Notes: generated by a model not told the origin, from the sequence alone. Shown: positions 23,506 to 30,556, counted from the stretch's first letter. The stretch: 30,941 nt of DNA from a virus (IMGVR_UViG_3300005441_000025:1-30941), one strand, 5' to 3'. Translations and numbers: made by a program.

Positions 23506-24786
23506 GTGTCGGTCACCTGGTACGACGGGGTCACCTTCACGGTCGAGGTGGCGCTGTCCGCGGCCACCTCGACATATGGGCTGTGGGACGCCGGGATCTG
23601 GGACACCAGCACCTGGGGACCGGACATCGTCTGGACCGACGTGTCGGCCTACGTGCGCAGGGTCGGCACCGACCGGGCGTTCGGGCGCGGCACCAAGGGC
23701 GCCGGCGGCCTTCAGGTATGGCAGTCCGGTACCGCTTCGGTCGTCCTGAACAACCGGGACGGCCGGTTCAGCCCCGCCAACATGAGCAGCCCCTACGTCT
23801 CCGGTGGCATCACCCAGATCCGGCCACTACGGCCGATCCGGATCACCGCCACCTACGCCGGCGTCACGTATCCGATCTACCGCGGGTACGTGCTGGACTG
23901 GCTGGAGTCCTGGTCGGGTGGGGCGACCGGCAAGGGCGACGCCGTCTCCACCCTGCCGTGCGCGGACGAGTTCAGTGCGCTCGGAGCGGTGGACGGCATG
24001 GCGGTCACCCCCACGGGGGCGGGCGAGTTGGCCGGCGCTCGCGTGCACCGCTGGCTCGACGCGGCCGGCCACACCGGCGTCCGGGACATCGACGTCGGTG
24101 TCACCACGCTCCAGGCCACCGACCTGTCGGACGACACCCTCCAGGGCCTGGAGGAAACGGTCAAGGCCGAGGGTGGGGCGCTGTACGTCGCCGCCGACGG
24201 CGCGGTCACCTTCGACCAGCAGACGGCCCTGATCGACAACAGCCGCTCAATCACCTCGCAGGCGACGTTCGCCGACGACGGCACCGGTCTGCCGTACACC
24301 GACATCGAGGTGGCCTACTCCGCCGATCTGGTCGTCAACTACGCGAGCTACACCCGCACCGGCGGAACTGCTCAGAACGTCTTCGACGCCACATCACGCG
24401 CGCTTTACGAGGACCGGCGCAGCACCGAGACGGACCTGATCTGCGAAACCGATGCGCAGGCGCTGGCCCTGGCCCAGTGGGTGGTCCAGCAGTACAAGGA
24501 CCCCGAGTACCGGGTGACAAAGCTGGAGATCAAGCCCCGCAAGATCCCGGTGACGCTGTTCCCGCAGGCGCTCGGGCGCCTGGTCCGGGATCAGATCACC
24601 GTGGTCCGGACCCCGCCCGGCGGGTTCTCCATCACCCGCGCCTGCCATATCGCAGGGGTTGCGCACGACATCACCCCGGACGACTGGACCACCACCTGGC
24701 AGCTGTGGTCCGCCACCGCATACGTCGCCTTCGCCGGCAGCCGCTGGGACACCGGACTCTTCGACTCCGCGCTCTGGTTCTTCTGA
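23506..24786 (+). CDS. Minor tail protein, tail-tip/baseplate type
   Basis: This 426-aa protein follows the tape measure gene and starts at GTG 23506 after GGGGG. It looks like a distal tail or tail-tip component: beta-rich with ASVVLNNRDGRFSPANMSSPY, an RPLRPIRI-like strand, GYVLDWLESW, and helical ERT-type segments. The N-terminus has repeated W-D motifs (YGLWDAGIWDTSTWGPD), and the C-terminus has a similar SRWDTGLFDSALWFF ending, so the two ends may pack together. There is no recognised catalytic motif. The role, anchoring fibres or sensing the host, is inferred from location. Confidence 0.8.
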   Translation: MSVTWYDGVTFTVEVALSAATSTYGLWDAGIWDTSTWGPDIVWTDVSAYVRRVGTDRAFGRGTKGAGGLQVWQSGTASVVLNNRDGRFSPANMSSPYVSGGITQIRPLRPIRITATYAGVTYPIYRGYVLDWLESWSGGATGKGDAVSTLPCADEFSALGAVDGMAVTPTGAGELAGARVHRWLDAAGHTGVRDIDVGVTTLQATDLSDDTLQGLEETVKAEGGALYVAADGAVTFDQQTALIDNSRSITSQATFADDGTGLPYTDIEVAYSADLVVNYASYTRTGGTAQNVFDATSRALYEDRRSTETDLICETDAQALALAQWVVQQYKDPEYRVTKLEIKPRKIPVTLFPQALGRLVRDQITVVRTPPGGFSITRACHIAGVAHDITPDDWTTTWQLWSATAYVAFAGSRWDTGLFDSALWFF

Positions 24787-24798
24787 CCGAGGAGGCCC

Positions 24799-25131
24799 GT
24801 GGACGACGTCCCGCTGCCCGAGGTGACCGTGGTCGTGCACCCGATCGACACGGACGTGCATCCGAGCTGCCAGGACGGGTGGCGGTGGGCGGTGCAGGTC
24901 GGCGGTGGCCGGCCGGACAACCTCGGCCGGTGCTGCGGCGCCGGCCACTGCACCACCGAGTCCGAGGCGTCCGTGATGGGCGAACTGGCCGGCTCCACCG
25001 CCACGAAGGCGCTGCGGCTGCTCGGCGTTCCGGCCCGCTACGCCTACCTGAGGCTCGGCTACGACCCGATCCCCGCCGAGGCGGACGACCGCCCGATGGG
25101 CACCTGGCACGGCCAGCAGGGGGAGGCGTAG
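24799..25131 (+). CDS. Unknown protein between tail-tip genes
   Basis: This 110-aa protein starts at GTG 24799 after GAGGAGG. It has three Cys in GRCCGAGHC (about residues 44-52), which could form a small metal site or disulfide. The rest is mixed beta and helix (VTVVVHPIDTDVHPSCQDGWRWAVQVGGG, TKALRLLGVPARYAYLRLGYDP). It is well placed to be a small tail accessory protein; function unknown. The stop abuts the ATG of the next gene at 25132. Confidence 0.65.
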   Translation: MDDVPLPEVTVVVHPIDTDVHPSCQDGWRWAVQVGGGRPDNLGRCCGAGHCTTESEASVMGELAGSTATKALRLLGVPARYAYLRLGYDPIPAEADDRPMGTWHGQQGEA

Positions 25132-25773
25132 ATGCCTTACACGACGCTCGTGGCCGGCACCACCATCACGGCTTCGTGGGCGAATGCCAACGTCCGGGAC
25201 CAGGTCGTCACGCCGCACGCGTCCGCCGGCACCCGCACGTCGGCGGTCAGTTCCCCGGTCGCCGGGATGGTCTCCTACATCACCGGCACGAAACAGTTGG
25301 AGCCGTACGACGGCTCGGCGTGGGTGCCGGCGAACGGCACGCTGCTCGCCTACGGCCAGCGGGTTTCGGACAAGACGTTCTCCGGCACCGAACTGGGTGT
25401 GCTGCGCCTGGACTCGATCTCCTGCCGGACCGGCTACCGATACATGGTCATGACGTCGAACCTGCGGGTCAACGTCACCTCCGGCGAGACCGGCAAGGCC
25501 AACCTCCGGTACAGCACATCGGGTAGCGCCGGCACCTCCGACACCGTGCTGATCACGATGGAGTCGAACGCGAACAGCGCGTTCGCCCCGAACCAGTCCC
25601 ACGTGATGTGCTGCTCGATCGCGCCGGGCACGGTCACCCTCAGCGTCCTTCTGACCGTCGCCCGGGCCGGCGGCAGCAACAACGTGACCATGACCGGTTC
25701 CGCGACCCAGCCGATCGAGTTGTACGTGTTCATGGCCGGGCCGGACCCGACAGACACCGGCGTGGACATCTGA
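25132..25773 (+). CDS. Tail fibre or receptor-binding-like protein
   Basis: This 213-aa protein starts at ATG 25132. It opens with YTTLVAGTTITASWANANVRDQV, a text common at the N-terminus of actinophage tail-tip and fibre proteins, followed by a Gly/Thr/Ser-rich beta body (GMVSYITGTKQLEPYDGSAWV, VTSGETGKANLRYSTSGSAG). It ends with a strand VELYVFMAGPD-like segment. Lacking a known enzyme motif, it is best read as a short fibre or trimeric adhesin component. Its place as last tail gene before lysis supports this. Confidence 0.75.
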   Translation: MPYTTLVAGTTITASWANANVRDQVVTPHASAGTRTSAVSSPVAGMVSYITGTKQLEPYDGSAWVPANGTLLAYGQRVSDKTFSGTELGVLRLDSISCRTGYRYMVMTSNLRVNVTSGETGKANLRYSTSGSAGTSDTVLITMESNANSAFAPNQSHVMCCSIAPGTVTLSVLLTVARAGGSNNVTMTGSATQPIELYVFMAGPDPTDTGVDI

Positions 25774-25786
25774 CCGGGAGGCGTCG

Positions 25787-26869
25787 ATGCAGTCACCGGA
25801 GTATCCCGAGCTGCCGTTCGTCCAGCCGGCCGCCTACGGAACCGGCCGGGACGGACGCAAGGTCATGTGCTCGGTCATCCACTACACCGCCGGGTCGGAG
25901 CGATCGACGAGTGCGGAGGACGGCGCGGCGTACGACCAGCGCCGGACGGACGGCACGAGCTGCCATTTCTTCCACGACAGCAACAGCACCGTGCAGTGCG
26001 TGCTGACCTCCAACCGGTCGAACAGTGCGTTCAGCAAAGGGAACCGGCTCGGCATCCACCACGAGCTGTGTGGCACCCAGCAGACCCGCGCCCAGTGGCT
26101 CGACGAAGCGAGCTACGGCACCCTGCGACAGGCGGCGAGGTGGGTCGCCGAGGACTGCAAGAAGTACGGCCTGCCGGTCCGCCGGCTCAGCGTCGCCGAG
26201 ACTCGCGCGGCCTGGTACACCGCGAACTCCGCCGGCCCGCGCGGCATCGTCGGGCACGCCGACATCACCCTCGCCTACCCGGAAGACGGCGGCGACCACA
26301 TGGACCCCGGGACCGAGTTCCCGTGGGACGTCTTCCTTCCCATGGTCGCGGCCTACGTCGGCGGCGCCACACCATCCGCTGCGATCTCAGGAGGCGATGA
26401 CGTGCAGATGCTCGTCAAGGCCAGCGACGGCCAGCACTGGCTCGTCGACGGCATGACCCGGCGGCGGATCGCCGTGGCGGACCTGCCCGGCGTGGGCAAT
26501 CTCCAGTCCCACCAGGCCGGCCTGCTCGGCAATCTCGGCAACGGCGGCCAGGTGTTCCTCAGCAGCGCGACGAGCGACCAGCTCGACGGCTGGGGTGTCG
26601 ACCTGGAGACCCGGATCACCGCGGGCGTCACGGCGCAGGTTGCCGCGTTCGCTGCAGCGGACCTGGCCCGGGACTCCGCGCTCGCGGCCGTGGTCAACGC
26701 GCTCGCCGCCGGCGGCACCTCGCTGGACACCGCTGCGGTCCTCGCCGCGATCAACACCGCAGCGGCGGCCGAGTCCGCTGCGGTCACAGCGCTGCAGGCC
26801 CAGATCACCGACCTGCGTCACCGCCTCGCGGCCGCCGAACGGGCCGAAGCGACCGCCCTCGACGCCTGA
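25787..26869 (+). CDS. Endolysin, N-acetylmuramoyl-L-alanine amidase
   Basis: This 360-aa enzyme should cleave the bond between muramic acid and L-alanine in peptidoglycan at the end of the lytic cycle. The Amidase_2 (PGRP-type) zinc site is visible: His32 in VIHYTAG, His157 in IVGHADITLAYP, and Asp173 in HMDPG, with HFFHDSNSTVQCVL and NRLGIHHELCG in between. The N-terminal catalytic domain ends near residue 190. The C-terminal region contains a VKASDGQHWLVDGMTRRRIA segment, then an Ala-rich helix to the end that may mediate binding to the wall or oligomerisation. No signal peptide is seen, so release depends on a holin; several candidates follow. ATG 25787 follows GGGAGG. Confidence 0.92.
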   Translation: MQSPEYPELPFVQPAAYGTGRDGRKVMCSVIHYTAGSERSTSAEDGAAYDQRRTDGTSCHFFHDSNSTVQCVLTSNRSNSAFSKGNRLGIHHELCGTQQTRAQWLDEASYGTLRQAARWVAEDCKKYGLPVRRLSVAETRAAWYTANSAGPRGIVGHADITLAYPEDGGDHMDPGTEFPWDVFLPMVAAYVGGATPSAAISGGDDVQMLVKASDGQHWLVDGMTRRRIAVADLPGVGNLQSHQAGLLGNLGNGGQVFLSSATSDQLDGWGVDLETRITAGVTAQVAAFAAADLARDSALAAVVNALAAGGTSLDTAAVLAAINTAAAAESAAVTALQAQITDLRHRLAAAERAEATALDA

Positions 26870-26964
26870 CCGCAGCACCCGCACGACCTCTGCGACCTGG
26901 ACCCCGTCGCAGGGCATACCGACCCGCTGATCGGTGGGTACCGCAAGCGGAGATAGGAGCGGCG
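26870..26964 (+). other. Non-coding gap with stem-loop between endolysin and holin genes
   Basis: This 95-base gap holds CTGCGAC (26890-26896) and GTCGCAG (26906-26912), a perfect 7-bp stem with a nine-base loop, and a weaker stem further on (ACCGA/TCGGT around 26919-26936). There is no T-tract, so this is a possible weak terminator or RNA-stability element that could lower holin expression. TAGGAG at 26954-26959 is the ribosome site for the next gene. Confidence 0.4.
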
Positions 26965-26968
26965 GTGC

Positions 26969-27241
26969 GTGAAGGCGGAGCGAGTCATCGGACTGATCAC
27001 GGTGTTGGTGCGCGACGTCGTGCCGACACTCACGGGATCGTTCGGGGTGGGGTGGATGCTGTACCACGATTCGGTCGACCCCACGGCGATGCTGGTCATG
27101 GCCGCACTCCTGGGCATCCCCGGCGCGCTGGGGGCGCGGCGGCTGGCGCAATCGGCGGAATCTGGTACGCCCGGATCTGGGTCGGACTCAGCACCTGCCT
27201 CGTCACCGCTGCCGTCGCCATCACCGCCATCTTCGAACTGA
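26969..27241 (+). CDS. Holin-like small membrane protein
   Basis: This 90-aa protein starts at GTG 26969 after TAGGAG and follows the endolysin gene, so it is the first holin candidate. Two hydrophobic stretches (VIGLITVLVRDVVPTLTGSF with GVGWMLY, and MLVMAALLGIPGALGA) suggest two membrane helices, and the C-terminus is Ser/Pro-rich (SAPASSPLPSPSPPSS), like other small actinophage membrane proteins. From about 27140 the third-position GC of this frame drops while the -1 frame becomes strongly GC-biased and encodes a hydrophobic helix ending in an ATGA overlap with the next gene. The real product may thus end differently (see findings). Confidence 0.7.
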   Translation: MKAERVIGLITVLVRDVVPTLTGSFGVGWMLYHDSVDPTAMLVMAALLGIPGALGARRLAQSAESGTPGSGSDSAPASSPLPSPSPPSSN

Positions 27242-27252
27242 GCCGGCGATGA
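27140..27252 (+). other. Overlapping -1 reading frame encoding a membrane helix
   Basis: In the frame -1 to the holin-like gene this stretch encodes GAIGGIWYARIWVGLSTCLV and then TAAVAITAIFELSRR, a hydrophobic helix with a basic end. Its stop TGA at 27250-27252 overlaps the ATG of the next gene at 27249 (ATGA), the junction type typical of coupled genes here. The frame has no convincing start codon near it: GTG 27052 and GTG 26965 give unlikely N-termini. It could be the end of the holin reached by frameshifting, a nested gene, or a sequencing error. Confidence 0.5.
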
Positions 27253-27512
27253 CCGGACCGATGTCGAGGCGCCGCCTCGGTGCGCTGGCGGCCATCGGGC
27301 TGTCGATGATCACGCTCGGCGGCGGCGGGTACGCCTACACCAACTGGTCCATCTCCCAGCAGGACAAGGCGGAGCGCGCGAACGACCAGCGGTGGTGCAA
27401 GTTGCTGACCACGTTGGACGAGGCCTACCGGTCCGCACCACCGCAGACCGAGACGGGGCGGCGGCTGGCGAGCGACATCCACAACCTGCGGGCCGAGCTC
27501 GGCTGCGGCTGA
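27249..27512 (+). CDS. Small N-anchored membrane protein in lysis region
   Basis: This 87-aa protein (ATG 27249) has one N-terminal hydrophobic segment (LGALAAIGLSMITLGGGGYAY) and a soluble rest containing DQRWCKLLTTLDEAYRSAPPQTETGRRLASDIHNLRAELGCG. The layout suggests a membrane-anchored protein with its C-terminal domain outside. Two Cys could form a disulfide. Small proteins of this kind are common beside actinophage endolysins; a spanin-like or lysis-timing role is only a guess. The start overlaps the -1 frame stop (ATGA). Confidence 0.7.
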   Translation: MTGPMSRRRLGALAAIGLSMITLGGGGYAYTNWSISQQDKAERANDQRWCKLLTTLDEAYRSAPPQTETGRRLASDIHNLRAELGCG

Positions 27513-27938
27513 ATGCGCAGGGTCAGCGTCCTTAACCACCTGCTGGCGCTGCTGGCCGAAAAAGAACTGCGGGACCAGCAACGCTTCGACGCTCAGGGGC
27601 AGGCACTGACCGCCGCCCTGCTCGCCGCGGATACCGCAGTGAAAGCGGCGCTGACCGCGGCGGAAAAGGCCGTCGTCAAGGCAGAGACCGCAACAGAAAA
27701 ACGCTTCGAAAGCGTCAACGAGTTCCGTCAGACCCTGTCGGACCAGACCGCGTCATTCCCGTCCCGCGTCGAACTTCAGGCGCTCGCCGAACGGGTGTCG
27801 GACCTGGCCACCCGGCTGGACAAGGCCGAAGGTCGCGGTCGAGGTGTCAGCGCGAGCGTGGCGATGATGATGGGCCTCGGCGGACTCGTGATCACCGTCA
27901 TCGGGGTGGCCGTGGCCATCTACGTCGCATCCCACTGA
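27513..27938 (+). CDS. Coiled-coil membrane protein, holin-like
   Basis: This 141-aa protein starts at ATG 27513 immediately after the preceding stop. It is a long Ala/Glu/Lys-rich helix or coiled coil (about residues 10-105, for instance KAALTAAEKAVVKAETATEK) followed by one C-terminal membrane segment (MMMGLGGLVITVIGVAVAIYVA). This shape recurs in actinophage lysis cassettes in the slot called holin or second holin. It may oligomerise through the coiled coil. Function is inferred from topology and neighbours. Confidence 0.7.
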   Translation: MRRVSVLNHLLALLAEKELRDQQRFDAQGQALTAALLAADTAVKAALTAAEKAVVKAETATEKRFESVNEFRQTLSDQTASFPSRVELQALAERVSDLATRLDKAEGRGRGVSASVAMMMGLGGLVITVIGVAVAIYVASH

Positions 27939-27948
27939 GGAGGCGCCC

Positions 27949-28107
27949 GTGAAGGTCGTCGTCGCCATCCTGTACCTCGCAGCTGTGATCCTGATCGTCC
28001 TTGCCGCGCTTGGGGTGTCGGCACGGGTGAGTCTCGCCCTTCTCGCCGCCGGCTTGGCGCTGCTGGCGTTCTCGCTCAGCGCGATCGTCGACGGGCTCAG
28101 CGGCTGA
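27949..28107 (+). CDS. 52-aa two-helix membrane protein
   Basis: GTG at 27949 follows a GAGGAGG site at 27937-27943 and opens an ORF of 52 codons ending with TGA at 28105-28107. The product is almost entirely hydrophobic: VVAILYLAAVILIVLAAL, a short SARVS turn, then LALLAAGLALLAFSLSAIV. The stop overlaps the next ATG (TGATG). It is probably a two-helix membrane peptide, perhaps another holin or lysis regulator. The strong ribosome site and tight coupling support a real gene. Confidence 0.75.
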   Translation: MKVVVAILYLAAVILIVLAALGVSARVSLALLAAGLALLAFSLSAIVDGLSG

Positions 28108-28604
28108 TGTCCCTCCGGCAGGGTGACGTCGGCTTCTCCACCATCGGCGGACACACCGGCTGGGCGGTGAACCTCGGCCAGTCGATCCTGCGGGACTCCT
28201 GCCGCTTCACCCACGCCTACCTGGCCCTCGACGGGGACCGGTGCATCGAGGCCATGCCGGCCGGCGCCAGGATCGTCCCGATGGGCGAGCGCCACGGCCC
28301 GGGCTACGCCTACGCCCGGCTGGACCTCACCGACGCGCAGCGGGCCATGGCCGGCAAGGTCGCCGCCGAGCTGGACGGCACGCCGTACTCCTTCGCCGAC
28401 TACCTCGCGCTCGCGGCGGTGCAGGTGCACATCTCGACCCCACGGCTGCGCCGGTACGTGTCGTCGTCCGAGCGGATGATCTGCTCGCAGCTCGTCGATC
28501 ACATCCTCTGCCTGGTCGGGTACCACCTCTTCGATGATGGTCGGCTACCGCAGGACGTAACCCCGGGCGACCTGTTCTACGCAACGGATCCCCGGGTCGA
28601 ATAG
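28107..28604 (+). CDS. Permuted papain-like (NlpC/P60-type) amidase or peptidase
   Basis: This 165-aa protein has the pattern of permuted NlpC/P60 proteins: an early His in RFTHAYLALDGDRCIEA (His36) and a late Cys in MICSQLVDHIL (Cys126), with GDVGFSTIGGHTGWAVNLGQSIL at the N-terminus. Such enzymes act on peptide or amide bonds in cell walls, or on lipids. No signal peptide or membrane anchor is visible. In a lysis cassette it may be a second wall-directed activity, but members also occur in tails or as host modifiers. ATG 28107 overlaps the previous stop. Confidence 0.75.
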   Translation: MSLRQGDVGFSTIGGHTGWAVNLGQSILRDSCRFTHAYLALDGDRCIEAMPAGARIVPMGERHGPGYAYARLDLTDAQRAMAGKVAAELDGTPYSFADYLALAAVQVHISTPRLRRYVSSSERMICSQLVDHILCLVGYHLFDDGRLPQDVTPGDLFYATDPRVE

Positions 28605-28613
28605 GAGATGACC

Positions 28614-28871
28614 ATGACTCGTTCCACTCTGCCGACCATGGTGACCGGTACCGCCACCGAGCCGTTGCTGTCGCGCGCCGGCCTCCAGACCGCCGCGACG
28701 ATCGTCATCGGCATCGTCGTGGCGTGGGGACTGCCGCTGAGCAACACGCAGCAGGACTGGATCCTCTTCGGTGTCGGCGCGCTCTCGCCGTTCATCCTTG
28801 CCTGGTGGGCGCGCAGGCACGTGAACTCGCCGGCCACGATGAAGGCGGTCATCAACCAGCGCAACCCGTAG
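28614..28871 (+). CDS. Holin-like membrane protein
   Basis: This roughly 85-aa protein has two hydrophobic stretches, TAATIVIGIVVAWGLPL and WILFGVGALSPFILAWWA, and a basic C-terminus (HVNSPATMKAVINQRNP), a good holin topology. TAGGAG at 28602-28607 fits the ATG at 28614 (six-base spacing) better than the ATG at 28608, which abuts it; the difference is two residues. It is the last rightward gene of the late operon and is followed by two hairpins. Confidence 0.8.
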   Translation: MTRSTLPTMVTGTATEPLLSRAGLQTAATIVIGIVVAWGLPLSNTQQDWILFGVGALSPFILAWWARRHVNSPATMKAVINQRNP

Positions 28872-28892
28872 CATTTGACACGTCCCCCCTTC

Positions 28893-28925
28893 GCCGGCCC
28901 GACCAACCCCCGCGGTCGGGCCGGC
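28893..28925 (+). terminator. First hairpin after the late operon
   Basis: GCCGGCCCGACC (28893-28904) and GGTCGGGCCGGC (28914-28925) form a perfect 12-bp stem with a nine-base loop, 21 bases after the last holin-like gene. There is no T-tract. It shares the GGCCCGACC core with the second hairpin below, which does have one. The pair probably ends late transcription. Confidence 0.7.
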
Positions 28926-28958
28926 CTCCCCTGATCACAACTCCTTCGCGGATAAGAG

Positions 28959-29008
28959 CGGCCCGACCGCGCGCCTTCCTCCTGGCGCGTGGTCGGGCCG
29001 TTTCTTTG
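28959..29008 (+). terminator. Rho-independent terminator of the late operon
   Basis: Arms at 28959-28975 and 28984-29000 pair over 17 positions, with one G-U wobble in RNA, around an eight-base loop, followed by TTTCTTTG at 29001-29008. This is a classical intrinsic terminator for the rightward late operon. It lies 16 bases beyond the stop of the first leftward gene, so it may also slow leftward transcription, though the T-tract on that side is weak. Confidence 0.85.
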
Positions 29009-29016
29009 CGCCCGCA

Positions 29017-29235
29017 TCAGTCCACCGGGATGTAGTGATCCGGGTGGCCATCCAGTTCTTCAACGACCCGCACCAGGGAGGTCGGGTGGTTGGCCCGTAC
29101 CCGCTGCGCGTAGGCAAGGGTGTCGGCGTAGCTGGCGCTGGTCTCCCAGTCGGGGTGGTGGATGTGGTTCCACTCCTGGCTGCCGGTGTGGCGGATCTCG
29201 ACGTGGTAGGTGCAGATGGCGTCGATGATGCCCAT
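29017..29235 (-). CDS. Unknown small protein, leftward
   Basis: This 72-aa protein starts at ATG 29235 on the minus strand, eight bases after an AGAGGAG site; the longer ATG at 29262 lacks one. The sequence is rich in His, Tyr and Trp (YHVEIRHTGSQEWNHIHHPDWETSASYADTLAYAQRV) and helical in its middle. No DNA-binding or enzyme motif is certain. It is probably expressed from the minus-strand promoter at 29284-29313. Such small genes beside phage regulatory genes are often of unknown, early-lysogenic function. Confidence 0.65.
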   Translation of the reverse strand: MGIIDAICTYHVEIRHTGSQEWNHIHHPDWETSASYADTLAYAQRVRANHPTSLVRVVEELDGHPDHYIPVD

Positions 29236-29283
29236 CGCTTGGCTCCTCTGTGTAGTTGTCAATCCCCCGTGCCTCGTACCCTC

Positions 29284-29319
29284 AGTCTACAGCGTCATGC
29301 TGTACAGCGTCAAGCGGTA
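29284..29319 (-). promoter_or_regulatory. Leftward promoter with two overlapping operators
   Basis: On the minus strand TTGACG (29308-29313) and TAGACT (29284-29289) are 18 bases apart and give a start near 29277, upstream of the 72-aa gene. Between and across them lie two tandem sites, TACAGCGTCATGCTGTA (29288-29304) and TACAGCGTCAAGCGGTA (29303-29319) on the plus strand, which share two bases. The first is palindromic (TACAGC/GCTGTA). The -35 overlaps the stop of the upstream HTH gene. These sites resemble repressor operators. Confidence 0.7.
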
Positions 29320-29840
29320 AGCCACTGGTCGATGTCGTCGAGGTTCCAGAGTGGAGTGCGCTCCACGTGCCGAGCCGGAGCCGGAGCCTGACTGCGGGCG
29401 ACATACGAGCGCCACGTCGCCGGCGTGATGGCCCGACCCCGCTGCCGCAGGTATTCCAGCACCTGCACGCTCGTCGCCTCCCGCATCGGCCCGGCGGACG
29501 GCAGCGGACGGTCGGGGTGCGCACCGAGCACGTGCCAGCCGGGCGGGACCTTGCGCGCCTCGTGCTCCAGGCGCTCGTGCGGATCGCGGTCGCCGAGCGG
29601 CACCGTGGACCAGCCGCGCCACGGCCGGCGTTCCGGCCTGGCCGCCTCCTCGGGCGTGAACCAGGACCGCCAGTCCGGGGTGGTCTCACTGATCGGGGCG
29701 TCGGCCTCCATCCAGATGTCCACGGCGGCCCGGCCCGGGGTGTCGGCGATCGCCTCGGCGAGAGCCCGCGCGGTCGGGGTCAGCCGGTCCAGGTCGACCT
29801 TGACGGCCCGGCCGCCGAGGCTGATGTCGATGCTTGTCAT
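29310..29840 (-). CDS. Probable HTH regulator or excisionase-like protein
   Basis: This 176-aa protein starts at 29840 on the minus strand, nine bases after GGAGGG that lies in the end of the upstream gene, so the two form an operon. The N-terminal part (about 1-110) carries a Pro- and Arg-rich, charged region with TPDWRSWFTPEEAARP. The C-terminal 55 residues, SVQVLEYLRQRGRAITPATW followed by RTPLWNLDDIDQWL, look like a winged-helix or AlpA/excisionase-type DNA-binding fold. It may bind the operators near it, but this is not shown. The gene ends in the next promoter. Confidence 0.65.
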   Translation of the reverse strand: MTSIDISLGGRAVKVDLDRLTPTARALAEAIADTPGRAAVDIWMEADAPISETTPDWRSWFTPEEAARPERRPWRGWSTVPLGDRDPHERLEHEARKVPPGWHVLGAHPDRPLPSAGPMREATSVQVLEYLRQRGRAITPATWRSYVARSQAPAPARHVERTPLWNLDDIDQWLTA

Positions 29841-29843
29841 GGC

Positions 29844-30104
29844 TCAGCCCTCCTGGTCGTGGCACTTGACGCAGAAGAGGACAACGGGCTCGCCGTGCCG
29901 GCATTCGGGGGCGTTGAGCGTGCGGGCGGCGTCCGCGATCGCCTCCTCGGGGGTGGCCAGGTACGACTCGCCGCCGAGGTCGATGGTCCGGATGACCCAG
30001 GTCCAGCGGATGCCGTTGCGGCCCTTGCGGGCGGCGAGGGTGACGGTCGTGCCGTTGATGTCGATCTCGTCGCCGGCCTGGTAGGTCTTGCTCGTCTGCG
30101 TCAT
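29844..30104 (-). CDS. Small zinc-ribbon-like protein, leaderless
   Basis: This 86-aa protein starts at ATG 30104 on the minus strand. The start is only six bases after the -10 TAGGCT, so the mRNA probably begins at or next to the ATG. The N-terminal half is beta-rich (GDEIDINGTTVTLAARKGRNG); the C-terminus has CRHGEPVVLFCVKC, a possible zinc knuckle with three Cys and one His. Its end overlaps the ribosome site of the following gene. Function unknown; a small regulator is possible. Confidence 0.7.
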   Translation of the reverse strand: MTQTSKTYQAGDEIDINGTTVTLAARKGRNGIRWTWVIRTIDLGGESYLATPEEAIADAARTLNAPECRHGEPVVLFCVKCHDQEG

Positions 30105-30110
30105 ACCTGT

Positions 30111-30146
30111 AGCCTACAGCGTCATGCTGTACCGCGTCAAGCTGTA
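30111..30146 (-). promoter_or_regulatory. Leftward leaderless promoter with operator pair
   Basis: Minus-strand TTGACG (30135-30140) and TAGGCT (30111-30116) are 18 bases apart. On the plus strand TACAGCGTCATGCTGTA lies at 30115-30131 and TACCGCGTCAAGCTGTA at 30130-30146, the same paired arrangement as at 29288-29319. The start codon of the 86-aa gene follows the -10 by six bases, so transcription would begin at the start codon. Confidence 0.7.
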
Positions 30147-30249
30147 TGGCGCGTGGTCGGGCCGCTTCTTGCTGTCCAGGGAGCGGAGGACAGATGTTAA
30201 CGTTCACATGGATCAACGGAGGGCCCGGTCTCCCGGTCCCCTCCGCCCC
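30147..30249. other. 103-base non-coding stretch with a possible leftward terminator
   Basis: No convincing gene is seen. CGGAGGG (30217-30223) and CCCTCCG (30239-30245) could form a stem just after the stop of the leftward 88-aa gene. An imperfect palindrome, ATGTTAACGTTCACAT, lies at 30194-30209 with only one mismatched symmetric pair and may be a separate binding site. An ATG at 30194 after GGAGGA opens a rightward ORF, but it soon becomes the antisense of the 88-aa gene and is not accepted. Confidence 0.4.
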
Positions 30250-30516
30250 CTACTTGGCGCGCACCCGCAGGAGGTGCATCTGCCGGCCGGCAAGGTCCAC
30301 CGCTGCGGCGTGGTCGTCCGCGGTCAGGCCCAGGCGGTCCGGGTCGGGCTCAAGCGCGATCAGGCGGTCGTCGTCCAGGTCGAGCAGGAGGGCGTCCAGG
30401 GTGTTCCGGTCGATGGCCGGGAGGGCTGCGCGCAGAGCGGTGAGGCGGACCGGCCCACCGGGGCGGGTGGCGAGTCGGTCGGCGGCGGCGATGATGTGCT
30501 GGGTTTTGGTGGTCAT
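30250..30516 (-). CDS. Small winged-helix-like regulator
   Basis: This 88-aa protein starts at 30516 on the minus strand after GGGAGG (nine-base spacing). The sequence TALRAALPAIDRNTLDALLLDLDDDRLIALEPD has the helix-helix-wing layout of small winged-helix proteins seen next to phage and mobile-element regulatory regions. No metal site or enzyme motif. It is read divergently from the gene at 30667 across a 150-base control region with two palindromes, typical for a regulatory gene pair. It is a possible ligand of those sites. Confidence 0.65.
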   Translation of the reverse strand: MTTKTQHIIAAADRLATRPGGPVRLTALRAALPAIDRNTLDALLLDLDDDRLIALEPDPDRLGLTADDHAAAVDLAGRQMHLLRVRAK

Positions 30517-30556
30517 CTCTCTGTCCTCCCTGGTGGCTTCCCTGTTCCGTAGTTAT

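Noticed and set aside
29256-30200. Rightward open frame of 314 codons at the right side
   Set aside because: It runs across the antisense of two leftward genes and their promoters, with Arg/Gly/Val-rich text and no ribosome site.
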